A stretch of DNA of 19,687 bases, taken from the NCBI GenBank assembly GCA_008016945.1, contig SSGN01000138.1, positions 1 to 19,687 on the forward strand, read 5' to 3'. This DNA comes from Flavobacteriales bacterium. Lineage in GTDB: Bacteria; Bacteroidota; Bacteroidia; Flavobacteriales; PHOS-HE28. Below the pieces are notes generated by a model. It was not told where the DNA came from. It searched no databases and saw nothing but the letters and a program-made list of their open reading frames with translations. Position numbers and translations under genes: made by a program. Shown here in pieces: positions 14,341 through 19,687 of this stretch. Positions within the stretch are counted from its first letter, which is position 1, and each line of letters opens with the position of its first letter.

Positions 14341-16413
14341 ATGTCGGGCGTGGATGCGGATCCCGCACGTTCCAGCGTGCCTGGACTCGATGTCATCGCT
14401 GGCACTGAGCAATTCGCTCGCATGCGCGAGGCCTTTCATCGCCTGATGGGAGTGGATCTGTCGCAACGCGAGCGTGCGTTGCAGGCCGAAGAGGAAGTCG
14501 ATCCAGCCAATGCACGGGAACTTCGTGCACTGCTCGAACACCTGGACGAAACCGATCTGTTGGCAGCACCGGAGCCGGCGCCACCGACGCGCCTGGGTCC
14601 ATTCCGCCTGCTGCATGGCATTGGTCGCGGCGGCATGGGCGAGGTCTGGCTGGCGGAACGGGTCGAAGGCGACTTCGTGCAGCAGGTCGCAATCAAGCGC
14701 GTGCGTGACACCGCACTCACGTCCGACCTCGCACGCCGGTTCATGCGCGAGCGCCAGATCCTCGCCCGCTTGAGTCATCCGAACATCGCACACCTCGTCG
14801 ATGGCGGCGTCGGGCCGGACGGGCGCCCATGGCTGGCGATGGAATATGTGCCGGGCGACCGCATCACCCACTGGTGCGACACGCACGGCCTCGATTCGGC
14901 GGCACGCGTGCGGCTGTTCCTGCCGGTGTGCGATGCAGTGCAGTTTGCGCATCGCAATCTGGTCGTGCACAGCGATCTCAAGCCGGCGAACATCCAGGTG
15001 GACGCCGACGGTCGGCCGAAATTGCTGGACTTCGGCGTCGCGCGCCTGATTGATGCGCAGGACACCAGCCAAACCCGCACCGTGGCCGCGATGACACCTG
15101 CCTATGCCGCGCCCGAGCAGCGGAACGGCGGCCCCATCACCACCGCAACCGATATCTATCAGCTTGGCGTCGTGCTGCGCGAACTGATCGTTGCATCACC
15201 CGATTGCATCGGCGTGAAAGGCAAAAAAAGACCGTCATGGACCTCTTCCGGGATGATGCGGGGCGACCTCGGCCGCATTCTGTCCAAGGCCACGGCACCT
15301 GCGCCGACCGAACGGTATGCCAGCGTCGTCATGATGACCGACGATCTTTCGGACTGGCTGTTCCGGCGGCCGTTGCGCAGCGGCATCGGCAGTCGCCGCG
15401 AGCGCCTGCGAAAGACGCTGTGGCAGTGGCGCTGGCCTTTGGCGCTGTCAGGCACCGTGACGCTGGCGCTCGCGTTGGGCTTGTTTTTCGTTTGGCGTGA
15501 AGCGCGTATCGCGCAGGCCAACGCGCTGGAGGCGCGCACCAACTTCGATGTGCTGCTGACCGTGATCGGCAGCGCCAATCCGGGGTATTTTTCCGGCAGC
15601 GAGCCATCGGTGAGCGACTGGCTGAACGGCATCGCAGCACGCCTGCAACGCGACCATGCCGACGACCCGCGCTTGCTGCACGAGACCCTGAGCGGCATCG
15701 GCCATGGTTTGATGAACTTCGGTCGATTCCGCGATGCCGAGCCTGTCCTTCTGGCCGCGCATTCGGCTATGCGACAAGATTCGACGGTCACGCCAGATCA
15801 CGAGCTTGCCCTGCTCAAATTGCTGGCATTGGCCCAGGATGGACCTGACCAGATCGCCGGTTTGGAAGCCACCGTGCGACGGATCAGGCAACTGGCCGTC
15901 TCCCCGCAGGCCTCACACGGCATTGCCCTCGACGCCGTGGCCAGCGCCGCAGGTGCACTGTCGGGCGTGGGCAAGCACGGCCAGGCGCAGGAATTGTTCG
16001 GCCTTGCACACTCGATCGACCCGCAAGGCAAATCGATGAATCCGCACCAGCGCGAAAACTACTGGCGGCAGTACGGCTGGGCTGCGCTGCGGGCACATCG
16101 GATCGACGAGGCACGGCGTGGCTTCGCCCAATCCCGCCTCGCGCAGGACGAAAACCCGACCGAGTTCCTGCCGATGCGCCGCGCGGAGCTCGATCTGTTG
16201 CTGGCCGAAATCGCATTGCGTGACCGCGATGCGGAACGCGCCAGCCGATACCTGGCCTTGGCGCGACCGGTGTACGAGAGGGAATTTCCGCCCGGCCATT
16301 GCGAACGGGCAAGGTTCGCCGAGCACGAGGCGCAACTGGCCATGCTCGAGTTCGGCAGCGAAGAGGCGCTGACAAAGGCCGCGGCCGTGGTCGTGAAGGC
16401 CTGCGATCCATAG
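14341..16413 (+). CDS. transmembrane Ser/Thr protein kinase, non-RD type (module 2)
   Basis: Predicted 690-residue kinase. Two adjacent starts are possible: GTG at 14338 (7 bases after GGAGG at 14326-14330) and ATG at 14341 (10 bases); I list the ATG. Residues about 25-80 match the helical N-terminal segment of the module 1 kinase. The kinase domain has GRGGMGEV (about 94-101), Lys119, HSDLKPAN (210-217), DFG (230-232) and an APE motif in AYAAPEQR. The usual HRD is HSD, so the catalytic Asp212 is kept but the preceding Arg is Ser, as in non-RD kinases that usually need no activation-loop phosphorylation. One membrane segment lies at about 365-386. The C-terminal 300 residues are helical and TPR-like, probably periplasmic. 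An A7 run (15223-15229) lies in the linker before the membrane segment. The proposed substrate is the co-transcribed sigma factor. Confidence 0.92.
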   Translation: MSGVDADPARSSVPGLDVIAGTEQFARMREAFHRLMGVDLSQRERALQAEEEVDPANARELRALLEHLDETDLLAAPEPAPPTRLGPFRLLHGIGRGGMGEVWLAERVEGDFVQQVAIKRVRDTALTSDLARRFMRERQILARLSHPNIAHLVDGGVGPDGRPWLAMEYVPGDRITHWCDTHGLDSAARVRLFLPVCDAVQFAHRNLVVHSDLKPANIQVDADGRPKLLDFGVARLIDAQDTSQTRTVAAMTPAYAAPEQRNGGPITTATDIYQLGVVLRELIVASPDCIGVKGKKRPSWTSSGMMRGDLGRILSKATAPAPTERYASVVMMTDDLSDWLFRRPLRSGIGSRRERLRKTLWQWRWPLALSGTVTLALALGLFFVWREARIAQANALEARTNFDVLLTVIGSANPGYFSGSEPSVSDWLNGIAARLQRDHADDPRLLHETLSGIGHGLMNFGRFRDAEPVLLAAHSAMRQDSTVTPDHELALLKLLALAQDGPDQIAGLEATVRRIRQLAVSPQASHGIALDAVASAAGALSGVGKHGQAQELFGLAHSIDPQGKSMNPHQRENYWRQYGWAALRAHRIDEARRGFAQSRLAQDENPTEFLPMRRAELDLLLAEIALRDRDAERASRYLALARPVYEREFPPGHCERARFAEHEAQLAMLEFGSEEALTKAAAVVVKACDP

Positions 16414-16756
16414 CCGCGATTCCGGCGCTCGCGTGGAACGACTGGGACGGCAGATTGCCTTCATCGCGGACAGCACGACGGCGATCCTTCAGGACAACCG
16501 CATCGGACGGCGCTGATCCTGCGGCGCATCCACATGGGACGGCACGCATCAAGCGCAAGGCGACCAGGAAACCTGCGCAGCCACCGTTCCCCGCCACCGC
16601 CTCGCGCGGGCGTCGCGCGGGCGTCGTGGTTTGCAGTCGCAACGGGTACACTCCGGCATCGTTGCGAACCCATGGTTCAAACCGTCGAAGCGCGGACTCT
16701 TCATTTACTGGTTCGATGTTCGAGCCATGGCGGGCCCCACCACCACGGAACTCCCC
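16414..16756. other. 343-base gap between the kinase gene and cutA
   Basis: I see no supported gene here. It holds a two-copy tandem repeat (16602-16623) and a possible -10 box TACACT (16647-16652) with no good -35, which might belong to a cutA promoter. Base composition and codon use change across this gap: the operon to the right is visibly more GC-rich and repetitive in CTG/GCG codons than the cluster on the left. This makes the gap a plausible border between accessory and core DNA. Confidence 0.5.
16602..16623. repeat. two-copy tandem repeat of 11 bp
   Basis: TCGCGCGGGCG occurs twice in direct succession (16602-16612 and 16613-16623), followed by a partial third start (TCGTGG). It lies in the gap upstream of cutA. 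No function can be assigned. Confidence 0.6.
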
Positions 16757-17110
16757 ATGGCCCCAGCCATTCTCCTTTGCACCTGCCCCGACCTCGACTC
16801 CGCTCGCGCGCTGGCGGCATCGCTGGTGGAGGCGCGGCTGGCGGCCTGCGTGAACCTCCTCCCGGGCGTGGAGTCGGTGTACCGCTGGCAGGGGCGAATC
16901 GAGCGCGCCTGCGAGGTGCAGCTGCTCATCAAGACCCGGGCCGCGCACCATCGGGCGGTGGAAGCGCATATCCTTGCGCAGCATCCGTATGAACTCCCCG
17001 AGATCCTCGTGGTCCAAGCCGATTCCGGGCTGGACCGCTATCTGCGCTGGATCGAGTCCGAAACCGCGCCGCACCGGCCGGATCCGCCCGCTGACGAAAG
17101 ACCGCAATGA
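16757..17110 (+). CDS. cutA: CutA family divalent-cation tolerance protein
   Basis: Predicted 117-residue protein, the usual length for CutA. The ATG at 16757 puts the family start (MAPAILLCTCPD) at the N-terminus; frames upstream to 16631 are not conserved-looking. Family motifs visible are LVEARLAACVNLLPGVESVY, RWQGRIE, LLIKT, HPYELPEILVV and the ending YLRWI. CutA proteins form trimers and in enterobacteria have been linked to copper tolerance, though the biochemical role is unsettled. The stop overlaps the ATG of dsbD (ATGA at 17107-17110). The cutA-dsbD order is also found in E. coli, which supports both assignments. Confidence 0.95.
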   Translation: MAPAILLCTCPDLDSARALAASLVEARLAACVNLLPGVESVYRWQGRIERACEVQLLIKTRAAHHRAVEAHILAQHPYELPEILVVQADSGLDRYLRWIESETAPHRPDPPADERPQ

Positions 17111-19308
17111 CATTCCGAGTTTTCCGCACCGCCGCGCTGGCGCTGATCGCGCTGGCGCTGGCCGCCGGCGCCGCGCTGGCGTTCGACGAATCCGACCTGC
17201 TGCCGGTCGACGAGGCGTTCGCGCTGGATGCGCGCGCCGTGGACGACAGCCGCGCGCGCTTTTCCTTCACCATCGCCGACGGCTATTACCTGTACCGGCA
17301 TCGCTTCTCCGTGCAGGCGCTCGACGAAGGGCTGCCGGCCGGCACGCTGGACATTCCGCACGGCACGCCGCACCACGACGAGTTCTTCGGTGACGTGGAA
17401 ACCTGGCGCGGGCAGGTCGCGGCCGAGCTGGCCGGGCTGGAAGGCAGCCTTTCCTCCGCGCGCCGCTTCCGGCTGAAGTACCAGGGCTGCGCCAACGCCG
17501 GCATCTGCTACCCGCCGCAGGTGCGCGAGGTGACGATCCAGCCCGCCGCCGCAACAACGTCCCAAGTTCCCGCGCTCGGCGCGCTTCCCGGCGCAGCCCC
17601 ATCCCCCGGCCCGGCGCCAGGCGGGCTTGCCATCCTCGGGCAGCCCGCATCCGGTCAGGTCGCGCTGGGTTCCGACACCGTGCCTCTGCCGGAAGAACAG
17701 GCCTTCGGCTTCGAGGCCATCGCCAATTCGCCCACCGAACTGCTGCTGCGCTTCACCCCGGCACCGGGCTATTACCTGTACCGCGACCGTTCCGAATTCC
17801 GCCTGCTCGATGCGGACGGCGTGCAGTTGGCCAGCCCGCGCTGGCCGCAGGGCCAGCAGCATCAGGACGAGCACTTCGGCGAGGTGATCGTCTATTTCGA
17901 CCAGATCGAGCTGCCGCTGGGGCTGCGCCGCAGCCGTGGCGAGGCGGGGCCGATCACGCTGGAAGCCACCTTCCAGGGCTGCCAGAACGACGGCATCTGC
18001 TATCCGCCGATGACCCGGCAGGTGGCGTTGGAGCTTCCCGCGGCCGCGCCCGACCAGCTCGTTTCACTCGCCGATCCCGCCCGGGAAACCGCCGCGCCGG
18101 TCGATGCGGGAGGCTGGCTGCGCGCCCTGCTGCTCGCGCTGGGCGGCGGGCTCATCCTCAACCTCATGCCCTGCGTGCTGCCGGTGCTCTCGCTCAAGGC
18201 GCTGTCGCTGGCGCAGAGCGGCGAAAGCCCCGGCAAGGCGCGCGCCCATGCGCTCTGGTACACCGCCGGCGTGCTCGCCAGCTTTGCCCTGCTGGGCGCG
18301 GCGGCGCTGGCGCTGCGCCAGCTCGGCCTCGCCCTGGGCTGGGGCTTCCAGCTGCAGCAGCCGCTGGTGGTGGGCGCGCTGGCCTACCTGATGGCGGCGA
18401 TCGGCCTGAGCCTGTCGGGCGTGTTCTCGATCGGCGCGGGCTGGGCCGGAGCCGGCCAGAGCCTGGCATCGAAGAGCGGGCCTGCGGGCGACTTCTTCAC
18501 CGGCGTGCTCGCGGTCGTGGTGGCCAGCCCCTGTACCGCGCCGCTGATGGGAGGCGCGCTGGCCTTCGCCTTCGTCGCGCCCACGGCGGTGGCGATCTCG
18601 GTGTTTCTGGCGCTGGGCCTGGGGCTGGCGCTGCCCTTCCTTGCGATCGGCTTCGTGCCGGCGCTGGCCAGGCGCCTGCCGCGCCCCGGCGCGTGGATGG
18701 AAGCCCTCAAACAGGCGCTCGCCTTCCCGATGTATCTCACCGCGGTCTGGCTGCTGTGGGTGCTGGGCCAGCAGCGCGGCGTGGATGCGCTGGGCTATGC
18801 GCTGGCCGGCATCGTGGTGCTGGCGCTGGCGCTGTGGCGCTGGGAAAAGGCGCGCTGGAGCGGCAGCTTCGCCGGTCGCGCGCTGGCGCTGGCGCTGGCC
18901 CTGCTCGCGATCTGGCCGCTGTGGCGCATTCCGCAGCTGGCGATCCCGGAGGCCGCCGCCGAAAGCGATGCGGGCGCGCAGGCGTATTCGGCCAAGGCTC
19001 TCGACACCCTGCGCGCCGACGGGCGCACGGTCTTCGTCAACATGACCGCCGACTGGTGCGTGACCTGCAAGGCCAACGAGAAGCGCGTGCTCGACACCGA
19101 CGCCTTCCGCCAGACCCTGGCCGCGCACGAGGCGGTCTACATGAAGGGCGACTGGACCCGCGTGGACCCGGCCATCACCGCCTTCCTCGAATCACACGGC
19201 GCGGTAGGCGTGCCGCTCTACGTCGTGATCCGGCCCGGGCACGAGGATGCGGTACTGCCGACGGTGTTGACCCTCGATGCGGTGGAATCCGCGCTGGGGG
19301 CGCCGTGA
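17107..19308 (+). CDS. dsbD: DsbD thiol:disulfide interchange protein with duplicated N-terminal domain
   Basis: Predicted 733-residue inner-membrane protein that carries electrons from cytoplasmic thioredoxin to periplasmic thiol proteins. A signal peptide covers residues 1-25. There are two N-terminal DsbD domains: copy 1 (about 26-145) with Cys128 and Cys134 in QGCANAGICYPP, and copy 2 (about 180-312) with Cys292 and Cys298 in QGCQNDGICYPP. Both have the GYYLYR motif. The membrane domain (about 335-610) has Cys356 in NLMPCVLP and Cys476 in ASPCTAPLMG. The C-terminal thioredoxin domain has Cys651 and Cys654 in DWCVTC. All redox cysteines are present. E. coli DsbD is about 565 residues with a single N-terminal domain, so the extra length is explained by the duplication. 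It overlaps cutA by 4 bases and the next gene by 4 bases. Confidence 0.96.
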   Translation: MTFRVFRTAALALIALALAAGAALAFDESDLLPVDEAFALDARAVDDSRARFSFTIADGYYLYRHRFSVQALDEGLPAGTLDIPHGTPHHDEFFGDVETWRGQVAAELAGLEGSLSSARRFRLKYQGCANAGICYPPQVREVTIQPAAATTSQVPALGALPGAAPSPGPAPGGLAILGQPASGQVALGSDTVPLPEEQAFGFEAIANSPTELLLRFTPAPGYYLYRDRSEFRLLDADGVQLASPRWPQGQQHQDEHFGEVIVYFDQIELPLGLRRSRGEAGPITLEATFQGCQNDGICYPPMTRQVALELPAAAPDQLVSLADPARETAAPVDAGGWLRALLLALGGGLILNLMPCVLPVLSLKALSLAQSGESPGKARAHALWYTAGVLASFALLGAAALALRQLGLALGWGFQLQQPLVVGALAYLMAAIGLSLSGVFSIGAGWAGAGQSLASKSGPAGDFFTGVLAVVVASPCTAPLMGGALAFAFVAPTAVAISVFLALGLGLALPFLAIGFVPALARRLPRPGAWMEALKQALAFPMYLTAVWLLWVLGQQRGVDALGYALAGIVVLALALWRWEKARWSGSFAGRALALALALLAIWPLWRIPQLAIPEAAAESDAGAQAYSAKALDTLRADGRTVFVNMTADWCVTCKANEKRVLDTDAFRQTLAAHEAVYMKGDWTRVDPAITAFLESHGAVGVPLYVVIRPGHEDAVLPTVLTLDAVESALGAP

Positions 19309-19687
19309 AGCCCTGGAAACAGGCGCTCCTCGTGGGCACGCTCGGGATCGTCGGAGCGATGGCGGGGCTGGGCGCCGCCACGCTGGCCTTCGGCCCTTCG
19401 GTTCTGCTGGGCAGCGACGCCGGCCAGTGGGTGGTACGCCACGTCTTCGGGCAGGGCCCGACGCTGCCGGACGGACGCGAGGTCGTGGCACCGGGCGATC
19501 CGGTTCCCGCGCTCGCGGTCTCGAAACTGGACGGCACGGCGCACACCCTGCGCTCCGAAGGCCGCCCGATCCTCATCAACTACTGGGCGAGCTGGTGCCC
19601 GCCCTGCGTGGAGGAAATGCCCCTGCTCGACGCCTTCGCCGCGGCGCAGGGTCAGGGCGGCGTGCAGGTCATCGGCATCGCCCTGGA
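19305..19687 (+). CDS. TlpA/ResA-like membrane-anchored thioredoxin (partial, cut by window end)
   Basis: A GTG start at 19305 overlaps the dsbD stop (GTGA). The visible 127 residues begin with a positively charged start and a membrane segment or uncleaved signal (about 7-31). A thioredoxin-like fold follows, with FPxL-type VPALAVSKLDG, then ILINYWASWCPPCVEEMPLL with Cys98 and Cys101. The WCPPC active site and the TlpA/ResA/DsbE layout indicate a periplasmic thiol reductase. It would probably receive electrons from DsbD, with which it is translationally coupled. The C-terminus is beyond the window. Confidence 0.9.
   Translation, partial: MKPWKQALLVGTLGIVGAMAGLGAATLAFGPSVLLGSDAGQWVVRHVFGQGPTLPDGREVVAPGDPVPALAVSKLDGTAHTLRSEGRPILINYWASWCPPCVEEMPLLDAFAAAQGQGGVQVIGIAL

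Noticed and set aside
16631..16756. An extended CutA start upstream of 16757
   Set aside because: The extra 42 residues do not resemble CutA, whose proteins begin a few residues before the L-C-T-C-P-D motif.

Overview
The window looks like chromosomal DNA of a high-GC gammaproteobacterium, most likely from the Xanthomonadales (Lysobacteraceae/Rhodanobacteraceae). The reasons are the cutA-dsbD-tlpA order on the right, the GC-rich REP-like hairpins on the left, and secreted proteins with a short C-terminal DGFE tail. This placement is an inference from family knowledge; no search was run.

Layout. Bases 1-152 hold two REP-like hairpins in opposite orientation. From 278 to about 16.4 kb there is an accessory-looking cluster. 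It contains five secreted right-handed beta-helix proteins, all on the minus strand (278-1870, 2022-4115, 6644-8356, 10015-11457, 11584-13632), and one small secreted protein of unknown function (9116-9634, plus). It also contains two complete signalling pairs, each an ECF-type sigma factor with a transmembrane Ser/Thr kinase carrying a C-terminal TPR-like region. Module 1 is on the minus strand in the order sigma (8944-8435), beta-helix protein (8356-6644), kinase (6657-4330). Module 2 is on the plus strand as sigma (13769-14335) and kinase (14341-16413), divergent from a beta-helix gene. From 16757 to the end lies a tightly overlapping redox/metal operon: cutA, a dsbD with two N-terminal DsbD domains, and a TlpA/ResA-like thioredoxin cut by the window end.

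How it may work together. Upstream of every beta-helix gene I find a two-part promoter-like motif in one of two versions. Version 1, TGTCGGGT-N15-CGTCAAACC, precedes the two beta-helix genes at 4115 and 8356, one inside module 1 and one just beyond its kinase. Version 2, TGTCAGGT-N14-CGTAT, precedes the genes at 1870, 11457 and 13632, the last being divergent from module 2. A degenerate version 2 precedes the small secreted gene at 9116. The working model is two paralogous kinase/sigma circuits, each with its own promoter code, controlling a shared set of secreted DGFE-tailed beta-helix proteins. In both sigma factors the acidic DAED-type motif of region 2 is replaced by an uncharged Thr-containing stretch. 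This is the feature expected of sigma factors activated by threonine phosphorylation, so a kinase-to-sigma-to-secreted-protein pathway is plausible. Motifs, spacings and gene order are seen directly; which sigma reads which promoter, and kinase activation, are inference.
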